Below are positions 16,831 through 25,458 of a stretch of 31,862 nucleotides of DNA, piece after piece. Within the stretch, counting starts at the first letter, position 1, and every line of letters begins with the position of its first letter. The position numbers and the translations under genes are program-made. The notes beneath the pieces were generated by a model. That model was not told the origin of the DNA and made no database searches. It was given only the letters and a program-made list of their open reading frames with translations. This DNA comes from CAZJAH01 sp964544155. GTDB lineage: Bacteria > Bacteroidota > Ignavibacteria > Kapaibacteriales > UBA2268. The stretch covers positions 1-31,862 of the forward strand of contig CAZJAH010000034.1 of the NCBI GenBank assembly GCA_964544155.1, in the 5' to 3' direction.

Positions 16831-16858
16831 TTGTTGTATTAACGTAGAGAATTATTAT
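16831..16858 (+). promoter_or_regulatory. Candidate promoter for the OstA-like / T9SS cluster
   Basis: TTGTTG (16831-16836) and TATTAT (16853-16858) lie 16 bases apart, about 45 bases before the TTG start at 16902 and just after the preceding terminator. The match to a sigma-70-type promoter is fair; the Bacteroidota consensus is not matched. Confidence 0.3.
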
Positions 16859-16901
16859 ATTAATAAGGATTTAACCGACAACGGAAAAAAAAGAATTAAA
16901 A

Positions 16902-18227
16902 TTGAAAATTACATTATGCATATTGCTTTTTGTCACCGCTTTTACGGCTCTTAATGCCAAAAGCGGCGATCCTATAGTATTAATTTATGCCGATACACTT
17001 TCCGGTTTTAAAGGAAATGCAGGAGAGGTCAGGGTTTTCAACGGTAACGTTCACCTGAAGCAGGGCAATGTTGATGTCTGGTGTAATACAGCCTATCAGT
17101 ATATAGAGGATAACCGCGCCGAGCTAATTGGTGATGTAATGATAACCCAGCAAACCCTCACCCTTTACTCGGAAAAAGTAGATTATTTCGGTGAAACTGC
17201 CACGGCATTTGCTTATGAGGGTGTAACAATTATTGATAAATCCACCAAGCTTACAGCTAATGAAGGCAAATACAACCTGGATCGGAAAATCGCCGACTTT
17301 TCGGGAGATGTGGTAATAGAAGACGATTCAGCCACGATTCACTCCGATGCTGTCCGACATTATAGAACTACCGAAGAAAGCAATGCTTACGGCCAGGTAG
17401 TTATTATAGCTAAACAATCAAATTCAATACTGTCAGGCGATACCATAAAGCATTATCCCGATAGAAATTACACTTTAGCATACGGGAACCCTTTATTCAT
17501 TCAAATTGACACAGTTAAGGTGACTGAATTAATAGAAATATCACCTGATAGCACGCAAGTAATTGAAAAACAAATAACTGATTCCACTGTAGCTATTGCA
17601 GACACACTTGAAGCTTATCGGTCTCAAGGCTCTGAAAAATATGTATTTAAGAATAATGTTAAGATAAAAAAGAGAAATGTATCAGCCAGAGCCGGATTCG
17701 CTGAATATAAAAAAAGTGAGGATTTAATTTCACTTACTCTAACACCAATAGTATGGCATGATTCCACTCAGCTGCATGGAGATACAATCTATGTATTCAT
17801 ACCTGAAAAAAAACTGCGCACCATTCGTAGTATAAATAAAGCTTTAGCACTATCGAGAGACCATGCTGATGCTCCACAGAGAATTAATCAGATCAGCAGC
17901 GGTGAGATCCTGATCGATATATTTAATGATGACATCAGCTCGATTACCGGAAAAGGCGAGGCTAAAAGCCTTTATTTTCTTGGCTCTGAAAAAAATTATG
18001 ACGGTGCGGCAAAAAATGCCGCCGATAAAATTGAGATAAGATTTGACGAGGGTGAACCCGGAAATATTCACTGGACCGGCGCTATACAGGGCGAATTTTT
18101 CCCCGAAAATTTGATAGCCGGACAGCCGGAAAAATACTATTTGCCCGAATTTAACTGGGATGCCGGAAAACCGGTTTCTTCATTATTTCTGAAAAGAATT
18201 CCTAAAAGACTGATCCAAAGGAAATAG
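16902..18227 (+). CDS. OstA-like (LptA family) lipopolysaccharide-transport protein, TTG start
   Basis: The 441-residue protein has a signal peptide (residues 1-19) and then repeated OstA/LptA-type beta-jellyroll repeats: GNVHLKQGNVDVWCNTA, GDVMITQQTLTLYSEKV, TKLTANEGKYNLDRKIADF and GDVVIEDDSATIHSDA. Such proteins form part of the periplasmic bridge carrying lipopolysaccharide to the outer membrane. It is longer than E. coli LptA (185), as expected for the Bacteroidota OstA-like form. The start is a TTG: an in-frame stop lies ten codons upstream and no ATG gives the signal peptide. The stop TAG is directly followed by the ATG of the next gene, suggesting coupled translation. The C-terminal half (after about 230) is less conserved and may bind partners. 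Confidence 0.85.
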   Translation: MKITLCILLFVTAFTALNAKSGDPIVLIYADTLSGFKGNAGEVRVFNGNVHLKQGNVDVWCNTAYQYIEDNRAELIGDVMITQQTLTLYSEKVDYFGETATAFAYEGVTIIDKSTKLTANEGKYNLDRKIADFSGDVVIEDDSATIHSDAVRHYRTTEESNAYGQVVIIAKQSNSILSGDTIKHYPDRNYTLAYGNPLFIQIDTVKVTELIEISPDSTQVIEKQITDSTVAIADTLEAYRSQGSEKYVFKNNVKIKKRNVSARAGFAEYKKSEDLISLTLTPIVWHDSTQLHGDTIYVFIPEKKLRTIRSINKALALSRDHADAPQRINQISSGEILIDIFNDDISSITGKGEAKSLYFLGSEKNYDGAAKNAADKIEIRFDEGEPGNIHWTGAIQGEFFPENLIAGQPEKYYLPEFNWDAGKPVSSLFLKRIPKRLIQRK

Positions 18228-21200
18228 ATGCTTTATAAAAAAATATACATATTGTTAATTCTTTTTGCCGCTTTTTCATTAATAAAAGCGGAAGAACTGC
18301 CCAGTCAGTCATTTTCAAATTTTGAAGGCAGGCATTTTTACGTTGGATTTATGGAAAATGAAGTTGCCTACATGGAGCCCCATATTGGCGTAGTCATGCA
18401 GTTATTTATTTCGACCAGGGAAACCGCCAAAATCGAGATCATCGTAGACGATACTCTTAAGTATGAATATACATTACAGCCCGAAAATGTTCTTCCATTT
18501 AATAATATACCTTTGTGGAAAGAACACCGCGATTCAGAAACCGTCAGTGATAATAAACTTGTCGAAATTAAGTCCGATGTACCGATAACGGTTTACGCCT
18601 TCAGCAGCCAAAAGCAGACCAGCGACAGCTGGTCGGTAATCCCGGTTTCAAATTACGGAAAAGAATATATAGCGCTTACAATGCCAAATGATCAATATGA
18701 TCCAGGAATCCGCGATTCGAGTTGGTCATTGATGCCAAGGCAATCCGAATTTCTGATAATGGCAGCTTATGACAGTACCGAAATTAAATTTTCACCCCGG
18801 GCATACACAGAGGAAAACAAACAACCCGGAGTAGAATATACAATACAGTTGAATAAGGGCGAATCATACCTGGTTAAATCACAAAGAAATGTGACAGGCA
18901 CTAATGACTTAAGCGGAACTATAGTAAGGGGTAATAAACCATTCGGCTTTATGTCGGGGCATGTCCGTTCAGCTGTACCGCAGGGACAGAGATTTCCTAA
19001 TGATTCAAAAGATCATCTGGCAGAAATGCTTACTCCGACAAGTACCTGGGGCCGGCAGTTCTTCACTGCGCCTCTTATTGTGAATTACCTGGGAACGCCA
19101 CTGGGCGATTTTTTCAGGATAGTTTCCAAAGAAGCCAATACAATACTAAATTGGGAAAATGAAACAGGCCAGGGAACTATAACTTTTAACTATGCCGGAG
19201 AAGTGAAAACAGTTCCCAGGCTTAGCTGGGCTACTTACTGGCATTCAAGTAAGCCTGTACAGATCGCTCAGTATATGAGCCATATACCAGAGGATCCTGA
19301 CGAACACGGTTATTATGACCCGTTTATGGCTATTGTACCTCCTGCAGAGCAATTCGTGCAGCGAATAAGCTTTTCTACTCCCGGCTCTGTTTACGTGCAG
19401 AATCAATTCATCTCTCATGATGTTATCCTGATACTTGAAGAAGCCGCTGTTGGAAATATCAAACTTGACGGGAAATATCTAGCCGATTTTTATCCCATAA
19501 TATATCCCGATTACCAGACCCGGGGACGGTATTATTACAGCCATTTGACACTGGAGCCCGGCAGCCATGAGATTATCGCGGACAGCGGTAAATTTTCAGG
19601 CTTAAGCTATGGTTATGGAGCGGCAGATTCATACGGTACAATACTGGGATCCGCTTTAAACTCATTTACTGACAGTATTCCGCCGTTATTGGACATTAGT
19701 GAGACCTGCGGAAGAATAAACGGTATCATTCGCGAACGTCCTGAAAAGGAAGGAGCGTATTTACATTATGTAAAGATCATTAAAGACAGTACATTTAACT
19801 ATTTGGCAGATATCGATACCGTGGGCAATACCAGCTCAAGAATAGAATTTTATGCCGAACCCGAAGATCCTATGAAGGACGCCATGATTGTCATTGAATA
19901 TATGGATAAATCAGGTAACAGGGGCAGATACCGATTTAAACATGAAGGAATTTATATAGACAGTCCCGATGAATTATTGTTCGGGAATGTTATATATACT
20001 TCCCAAAAGGAAATTACAGCGCAAATAATAAATACAGATTCAACGGAAACCGTTCTCGCAAATTATGAGATTAAAGGCGATAACAGGCTTTTAGATGATT
20101 CTGAGATAGAGACTCCGAAGATTATGCAGCCGGGTGATACACTGGAATTCATTTTGAAATTCATTCCGGATAAAATGACTGACAGCCTGATCGCAGAGTT
20201 AATACTCGAGTTCGATTGCGACCGGGATTTGGCCATACCAATAAAGGGAAATGTCATCACACCCCAAATTGTCGGTTATGGCCATGATTTCGGTTATGTG
20301 CCGGTTGGCGATACAGTCTGCGGCCATGTTACATACGAGAACAAAGGCGGCCTGCCGGTTATCATAGATTCGATTGCCGTCAAAAAGGATCTGACTGTTT
20401 TCACCTACGAGCTGGATAATTATATCCCGGTTACTTTACTGCCGGGAGAATCCATTAAAATACCCGTGTGCTTTATACCCGAAGATTCAATTATTTATTC
20501 GGAAATATTTGTAGCTTATAACAATTTTAATATTTACAACGACCTGACTATCAGAGGCCGGGGAATAGCCCCTTCAATAGATGATGTTATGGTTGATTTC
20601 GGTAAGAAAAGAGTCGGTACGGATAATTTCCTGACGGCAGTTTTCAGAAACAAAGGCTTATACAAAGGTTCGCTGGAATTTAATAAATTTGAAACACAAA
20701 ACGAGCTTTTAAGCATGCAAAATGATTTCACCGCGATTGAAGCAGTAGTTGACAGTATGTCCGCTCATCCGGTAGAAATTAAATTCAATCCAGAAAGCAG
20801 ACAGCAGTATGAACTAACTGCCGAATACCTCATTGATTCACCAATCCACGGCCCCGTGCGCCTGACGGTGGCGGGAGAGGGCACAATGCCGGATATCGAA
20901 ACAAACAGCCATGTATTTGCCGAAACTTTGATATATGATTCAACTGAAGAAGTGCTTACATTCGCTATGACCGGCGGTAACGAAGACATATCAATTGATG
21001 ATATATTTATCATCGAAGGCGATGAAGAATCATTTCAATTCGATCCCGGATTTTATGAAGCTAAGCAATTCCCGCCGGGTACGGCTATTGATGTAAGAGT
21101 TGTATTCAATCCTCAAAAGACCGGTGTTAACAGAATCAAGATAGGTATCCTTAATGACTCCTATCCTGCTTACGAGTATAAAACCGATACACTTGTGATT

Positions 21201-22250
21201 GAGGGTACAGGTCTGCCGCGCGATACGATTGATCCCCGGGTTAGTATCAGCGCCCCTGATATTATATTAGCCTGTAATAACGAAAAAGCCGAGATAACAG
21301 TAAGCAATCAGGGCAATGTGGATATTGATATAACTGATATTGCATTGAGTGGAACTCCTTCCGGCTTTAAAACAGAATTCTCCTCTGCGCCCGGCTTCCC
21401 CAAAAAGCTCTTACAGGGAGAAGATACTACTTACATTATTGATGTGATTGCCTCTGATGATGGATATACCAATCTGCAAGCAGTGATAAGTATAAATGAT
21501 ACGATTACCAAGAACATCAGCCATGAATTCAAAGTTATCAAAAATCCGGTTCATATCAACGATCTCTCAGGGCTTGAATTTGAAATAGGCGATACCGCTT
21601 CTATTACTCTTTCAGGAACTATACCCAATTCTACTGATACTGAATTCAACCTTGAATTCATACTTGATTATAATGACTTTGCTTATGTACCCAAATGGAA
21701 GAATGCTGTGGTGATCATAACAAGCCCCAGTTCTTCAAAATCTTACCCATTGGATTATACTATCAATGGCGGAAAAATAAACTTCAAAGCAAAGGGCATT
21801 AAAGCAGAAGCTGATAGTTCCGAATGGGAAATAGAGCTGCAGTTTAAAGTCATGCTTCATAATTCAACTGAGCATGATTTTAGCCTGAGTATAATACCCG
21901 ATTTATGTTTTAATAATAATATGCTTGATTTTTCAGTTAAAATCAAGGATATATGCATTTTTAACTTGCGACCTATAAAATTAATTACTAATTTGCCATC
22001 TGTTAAAATTTATCCTAATCCTGTTAATGAAAATTTACAGGTTAGAATAACATTGCCCGAGGGGGAAAAAGCATCTGTTTTTTTAATAGACAAAACAGGA
22101 AAAGAATATAAATTGAATAGAGATAGGAGACTTGCTCGCGGAGTTACCACACTTAATTATGACATAGCCTCATTTCCGAGCGGCGTCTATATACTATCTC
22201 TTAGAACTAAGAGCACAATTATGAATAAAATGTTTATTATTACAAAGTAA
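18228..22250 (+). CDS. Giant secreted surface protein with IgGFc-binding-like region and T9SS sorting tail
   Basis: The 1340-residue protein has a signal peptide (1-20), then a region (about 28-470) resembling the IgGFc-binding N-terminal domain, opening with FEGRHFYVGFMEN and containing VPITVYAFSSQ. Successive beta-sandwich domains of the ASH / choice-of-anchor type begin near 679 (HDFGYVPVGDTV), 781 (VDFGKKRVGTDN), 884 and 1003. The C-terminal about 80 residues (from 1257, VKIYPNPVNENLQV, ending GVYILSLRTK and MFIITK) are a type A T9SS sorting domain, so it should be exported and anchored on the surface by the type IX system. It starts one base after the OstA-like stop and is followed 11 bases later by the barrel protein. 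Likely role: adhesion or surface coat. Its last 370 bases are more AT-rich than the rest. Confidence 0.88.
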   Translation: MLYKKIYILLILFAAFSLIKAEELPSQSFSNFEGRHFYVGFMENEVAYMEPHIGVVMQLFISTRETAKIEIIVDDTLKYEYTLQPENVLPFNNIPLWKEHRDSETVSDNKLVEIKSDVPITVYAFSSQKQTSDSWSVIPVSNYGKEYIALTMPNDQYDPGIRDSSWSLMPRQSEFLIMAAYDSTEIKFSPRAYTEENKQPGVEYTIQLNKGESYLVKSQRNVTGTNDLSGTIVRGNKPFGFMSGHVRSAVPQGQRFPNDSKDHLAEMLTPTSTWGRQFFTAPLIVNYLGTPLGDFFRIVSKEANTILNWENETGQGTITFNYAGEVKTVPRLSWATYWHSSKPVQIAQYMSHIPEDPDEHGYYDPFMAIVPPAEQFVQRISFSTPGSVYVQNQFISHDVILILEEAAVGNIKLDGKYLADFYPIIYPDYQTRGRYYYSHLTLEPGSHEIIADSGKFSGLSYGYGAADSYGTILGSALNSFTDSIPPLLDISETCGRINGIIRERPEKEGAYLHYVKIIKDSTFNYLADIDTVGNTSSRIEFYAEPEDPMKDAMIVIEYMDKSGNRGRYRFKHEGIYIDSPDELLFGNVIYTSQKEITAQIINTDSTETVLANYEIKGDNRLLDDSEIETPKIMQPGDTLEFILKFIPDKMTDSLIAELILEFDCDRDLAIPIKGNVITPQIVGYGHDFGYVPVGDTVCGHVTYENKGGLPVIIDSIAVKKDLTVFTYELDNYIPVTLLPGESIKIPVCFIPEDSIIYSEIFVAYNNFNIYNDLTIRGRGIAPSIDDVMVDFGKKRVGTDNFLTAVFRNKGLYKGSLEFNKFETQNELLSMQNDFTAIEAVVDSMSAHPVEIKFNPESRQQYELTAEYLIDSPIHGPVRLTVAGEGTMPDIETNSHVFAETLIYDSTEEVLTFAMTGGNEDISIDDIFIIEGDEESFQFDPGFYEAKQFPPGTAIDVRVVFNPQKTGVNRIKIGILNDSYPAYEYKTDTLVIEGTGLPRDTIDPRVSISAPDIILACNNEKAEITVSNQGNVDIDITDIALSGTPSGFKTEFSSAPGFPKKLLQGEDTTYIIDVIASDDGYTNLQAVISINDTITKNISHEFKVIKNPVHINDLSGLEFEIGDTASITLSGTIPNSTDTEFNLEFILDYNDFAYVPKWKNAVVIITSPSSSKSYPLDYTINGGKINFKAKGIKAEADSSEWEIELQFKVMLHNSTEHDFSLSIIPDLCFNNNMLDFSVKIKDICIFNLRPIKLITNLPSVKIYPNPVNENLQVRITLPEGEKASVFLIDKTGKEYKLNRDRRLARGVTTLNYDIASFPSGVYILSLRTKSTIMNKMFIITK

Positions 22251-22261
22251 AGGTGTAAAAA

Positions 22262-23107
22262 ATGAAAATGCGTTTGCTACTATTAGCTATTGTTTGTATA
22301 GGTTTAACCGATTTTGTCGGATTATACGGGCAGGCAACCCCTCTTGGTCCTGAACAAAAGAAAAAACCTATTTATATAGGCCCGGTATTCGGATACAACA
22401 GGTCAATCCATACATTTGAAATTCCCTCCTTCGCTGATGACGCGCTTTGCCCGACTTTTGAAAACGGCAATGATAATGGTTTTTACGCCGGCCTGACTAT
22501 GGAATATATTCTCGGGGAAGTTTTAGACGCCACAAACTCAATCATTGCAAGAATAACCTACAATACTTTGCCTACATATACTGAAGAATACACAGAGGAA
22601 GGCGGAGGCCTTCCATCAATTATTACTGATCCTAATACCGGCGAGAAAACCGAAGTTCTTTCACAATCGATTCACACTGCTGATGTAAGTTTTAACAGCA
22701 TCCAGGTTGATGTTATGTACAAATTCAATTTCTTCGGTTCCGGGCTTGGTATTGCAGTTGGGCCCAACTTCGGCTTTGCTATGGCTAAAACATATGAACA
22801 ACAACTTAGCCTGACCGATCCGCCCGAAGCTCAATTCGAACGAGCTGATGATTGGCAGCAGCGCGGTTTCGAATATATCAATGATGACAGAACCATAGTT
22901 ATCGAAGATGGCGATATACCAAATTCGAACGCTTTCAGGCTTGGGATTAAAGCCGGCATACAGTATGAATATCTAATGGGACAGCTTTACGTTGTACCCC
23001 ATGCTTATTATAATTTTGGGGTTACCCAGCTATCAGAGGATAACGACTGGAGAGTCGATGCTCTGCAGATTGGCGTGGATGTAAGGTATGCTCTTAATAT
23101 CTTCTAA
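22262..23107 (+). CDS. Outer-membrane beta-barrel protein
   Basis: The 281-residue protein has a signal peptide (1-24, cleavage near LYGQA) and a pattern of alternating aromatic and polar strands: YIGPVFGYNRS, NGFYAGLTMEYIL, FNSIQVDVMYKFNFFG, GLGIAVGPNFGFAM, GIKAGIQYEYLMGQLYVVPHAYYNFGVT. The last strand reads LQIGVDVRYALNIF and ends in Phe, typical for BAM-inserted barrels. I estimate eight to ten strands. It belongs to the broad outer-membrane beta-barrel (PorT-like) group of Bacteroidota; a specific role cannot be assigned. It is the third gene of the OstA-like / T9SS cluster, 11 bases after the giant protein, and ends just before a terminator. Confidence 0.82.
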   Translation: MKMRLLLLAIVCIGLTDFVGLYGQATPLGPEQKKKPIYIGPVFGYNRSIHTFEIPSFADDALCPTFENGNDNGFYAGLTMEYILGEVLDATNSIIARITYNTLPTYTEEYTEEGGGLPSIITDPNTGEKTEVLSQSIHTADVSFNSIQVDVMYKFNFFGSGLGIAVGPNFGFAMAKTYEQQLSLTDPPEAQFERADDWQQRGFEYINDDRTIVIEDGDIPNSNAFRLGIKAGIQYEYLMGQLYVVPHAYYNFGVTQLSEDNDWRVDALQIGVDVRYALNIF

Positions 23108-23136
23108 CTGGCCGGATAATAGTTTGTAATATTTTT

Positions 23137-23166
23137 AAGCGCTTGCCACGGCAGGCGCTTTTTTTG
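23137..23166 (+). terminator. Rho-independent terminator closing the envelope cluster
   Basis: AAGCGCTTGC (23137-23146) pairs with GCAGGCGCTT (23151-23160, one G-T pair) around the loop CACG, followed by a T run. It separates the barrel gene from the HIT gene. Confidence 0.9.
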
Positions 23167-23186
23167 ATTATTAGGAAGAAATAAAC

Positions 23187-23699
23187 ATGGAAATTCTATG
23201 GTCGCCTTGGAGGTCTGAGTACATTAAGACGTTTAAGGACAAAAAAGAAAACGAAGAACCTGAATGCTTTCTCTGTTCTGCAGCAAATGATCCGTTTGAA
23301 ATGGACGAAAGCAATTTGATTATATACAGAGGGGAGGCGTGCTACATGATTCTGAATAAATTCCCGTATAATAACGGCCATCTGCTTATTACTCCTTATC
23401 GCCATACAGGGAATTTATTCTCACTTGGTGAAGATGAATACAGCGAGCTCGGCATGCTAGTAAAAAAAGCAGTTAAAATTATCGAATCAGCTTACAAACC
23501 TCATGGATTCAATATTGGTATTAATTTAGGTCAGGCCGCCGGTGCCGGGCTTCCCGGGCACCTGCATTACCATGTTATACCCCGGTGGAACGGTGATACA
23601 AGCTTTACGGCAACGGCCTCAGGCACTAAAGTCATATCTGTTTCTCTCGAGGAAACCTATGATCAGCTTAAAGCGGAATTAAATAAAACCGGAAATTGA
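23187..23699 (+). CDS. HIT-family nucleotide hydrolase / phosphorylase
   Basis: The 170-residue protein carries the histidine triad HLHYHVIPRW (His125, His127, His129), which binds the alpha-phosphate of nucleotides. The N-terminus LWSPWRSEYI and CFLC (Cys27, Cys30) place it in the group related to diadenosine tetraphosphate phosphorylases. NKFPYNNGHLLITPYRH is also characteristic. Probable substrates are Ap4A-like dinucleotides or AMP derivatives; the exact one is unknown. Its stop TGA overlaps the ATG of rsmA by one base, so the two are coupled. A ribosome-binding site AGGAAG lies about ten bases before the ATG. Confidence 0.92.
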   Translation: MEILWSPWRSEYIKTFKDKKENEEPECFLCSAANDPFEMDESNLIIYRGEACYMILNKFPYNNGHLLITPYRHTGNLFSLGEDEYSELGMLVKKAVKIIESAYKPHGFNIGINLGQAAGAGLPGHLHYHVIPRWNGDTSFTATASGTKVISVSLEETYDQLKAELNKTGN

Positions 23700-24493
23700 T
23701 GATGGATAGAATACGCCCAAAAAAATATTTAGGCCAAAACTTCCTGACTGATAACAGAACAGCAAAAAAAATTGTGGATATTCTCGAAATCGGTATTGGT
23801 GACAAAGTACTTGAAATCGGGCCCGGAATGGGTGCTCTTACAGACAAACTGACAGAAACTGATGGTGATATCACCTGTGTTGAATACGACCCTGAAGCAG
23901 CTGCCTGGCTTAATGAAAAATACCCGGATAATGCTCCGGGAATAATAATAAAGGACTTCCTGGAGTTTGAATTAAATGAGTTCTCCTCCGGAAAAAAAAT
24001 CAAGGTTATTGGCAATATACCTTATAATATTTCAAGCCCCATCATTTTTAAATTACTTGAAAACTCAACTATAATTGATAAATTCGTTTTGACAGTACAG
24101 AAGGAAGTAGCTGAAAGGTTTGCTGCCGGCCCGGGCAGTAAAACATACGGTATTATGTCTGTCGCGGCTTTGCTTTGCGGCAAACCCAGAAAGGAGTTTA
24201 ATATATCTGCCGGAAGTTTTTTTCCAAAACCAAAAGTCACATCATCGGTAATTTCCTTTATACCCGATCCCACAAAGCCATATTATGATAAGCCTGATAA
24301 GATCATGCCATTTATCAGAGCCGCTTTCAGCCAGAGAAGAAAAAAGATTTCAAATTCATTAAAAGCCTTTTGTCCGGAGTCAGGCATAGAGCGTCATGAT
24401 TTATTAGAAAAATTAGGTAAATTTGCAGACAAAAGAGCGGAAGAATTATCCGCAGAAGATTATATTTTTATTTTTGAAAAAATATCGGCATAA
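23699..24493 (+). CDS. rsmA: 16S rRNA (adenine(1518)-N(6)/adenine(1519)-N(6))-dimethyltransferase RsmA (KsgA)
   Basis: RsmA dimethylates two adjacent adenines near the 3' end of 16S rRNA. The 264-residue product has the opening KKYLGQNFLTD, S-adenosylmethionine motif LEIGPGMGALT, the acidic motif VEYDPEAA, the catalytic NIPYNIS, and the C-terminal FSQRRKKISNSL. Length is normal. The frame is open from TTG 23696, but ATG 23699 overlaps the HIT stop (TGATG) and is the better start; ATG 23702 is nearly as good. GGAA lies a few bases upstream. The PAP2-like gene follows after eight bases. Confidence 0.95.
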   Translation: MMDRIRPKKYLGQNFLTDNRTAKKIVDILEIGIGDKVLEIGPGMGALTDKLTETDGDITCVEYDPEAAAWLNEKYPDNAPGIIIKDFLEFELNEFSSGKKIKVIGNIPYNISSPIIFKLLENSTIIDKFVLTVQKEVAERFAAGPGSKTYGIMSVAALLCGKPRKEFNISAGSFFPKPKVTSSVISFIPDPTKPYYDKPDKIMPFIRAAFSQRRKKISNSLKAFCPESGIERHDLLEKLGKFADKRAEELSAEDYIFIFEKISA

Positions 24494-24501
24494 TATAACT
24501 A

Positions 24502-25458
24502 ATGTTTCATAAAGCTGTCAGGCCGCTCATACGCTTCAGGATCAGGGAAGTACTGAAAATGACTGACGTTTATACGCTGGCAATGCTTGGATTCTATACT
24601 CTACTGGCAATCTTATTTTATCCTCTGGTTGAAAGCGCTATGGAACTTATCTACCTGAACATCAGCATAGCCATTGGGGTTATCTCCATTGCTACGGTCG
24701 AAGAAAAGATGAATGCCGGCAGGATTTTCACTATTTTCAGAAGAATATATATTATTCCTGTGATCTATTTGATTTATTCACAGGTTCAGTATTATATACC
24801 GGTAATAAATCCTCATAATTACGATAAACTGCTGATGGATTTGGATATTGCCCTTTTTGGACTAAATCCCACGGAATGGCTGCATCAGTTCGCTCATCCC
24901 ATTCTAACAGAATACCTTCAGTTCACATATATGCTGTTCTTTTTTATGCCTCTTGTTCATGCTTTGGAGCTTCATTATGAAGGCGATAATAAGCGCTTTG
25001 GCGAGTTTACCAGGATAATAATGTTCGCTTTTTATTTTTCTTATCTTCTGTATTTTTTTATGCCGGCAATAGGCCCCAGGTTTACCATACACAACTTTTT
25101 CAACATAAATAGCGAATTACCCGGATTATTATTGACAAACTTGTTTCGCGATTTTGTTAATATGGGCGGTAATGTGCTTCCGGGCGAATCAAATCCCATG
25201 GATACCGTTAACCGCGACTGTATGCCAAGCGGTCATACAATGATCACTTTTATCACCATTATCATGGTTTTCCGGCATGATTCCCGATTTAAATGGCCGA
25301 TACTGGTATTCGGCATCAGCCTGATATTCTCAACTGTATATCTTTGGTACCACTATGTTATTGATATTATAGCCGGTATAGTCTTTGCCATTGTAGCCTT
25401 ATATCTTGAACCTGTAATACGTAACTACGTAAAGTCAAAAGGCTATATTAATGCCTGA
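24502..25458 (+). CDS. PAP2-family membrane enzyme, inositol-phosphorylceramide-synthase-like
   Basis: The 318-residue protein has about six membrane segments. PAP2-type catalytic motifs are visible: CMPSGHTM with His245, and WYHYVIDIIAG with His284 and Asp288. The first PAP2 motif (KxxxxxxRP) is absent; in its place is the Aur1-like layout with SYLLYFFMPAIGPRF upstream, so this resembles the inositol-phosphorylceramide synthase branch more than lipid phosphatases. Such enzymes transfer a phospho-headgroup between lipids, or remove phosphate. The start at 24502 has no ribosome-binding site; ATG at residue 20 has GGAAG before it and is a fair alternative. It follows rsmA by eight bases and overlaps bshA tail to tail by 16 bases. 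Confidence 0.82.
   Translation: MFHKAVRPLIRFRIREVLKMTDVYTLAMLGFYTLLAILFYPLVESAMELIYLNISIAIGVISIATVEEKMNAGRIFTIFRRIYIIPVIYLIYSQVQYYIPVINPHNYDKLLMDLDIALFGLNPTEWLHQFAHPILTEYLQFTYMLFFFMPLVHALELHYEGDNKRFGEFTRIIMFAFYFSYLLYFFMPAIGPRFTIHNFFNINSELPGLLLTNLFRDFVNMGGNVLPGESNPMDTVNRDCMPSGHTMITFITIIMVFRHDSRFKWPILVFGISLIFSTVYLWYHYVIDIIAGIVFAIVALYLEPVIRNYVKSKGYINA

Noticed and set aside
16739..16954. Plus-strand frame of 71 codons over the terminator and OstA-like start
   Set aside because: It begins inside a terminator stem and overlaps the OstA-like signal peptide in another frame.
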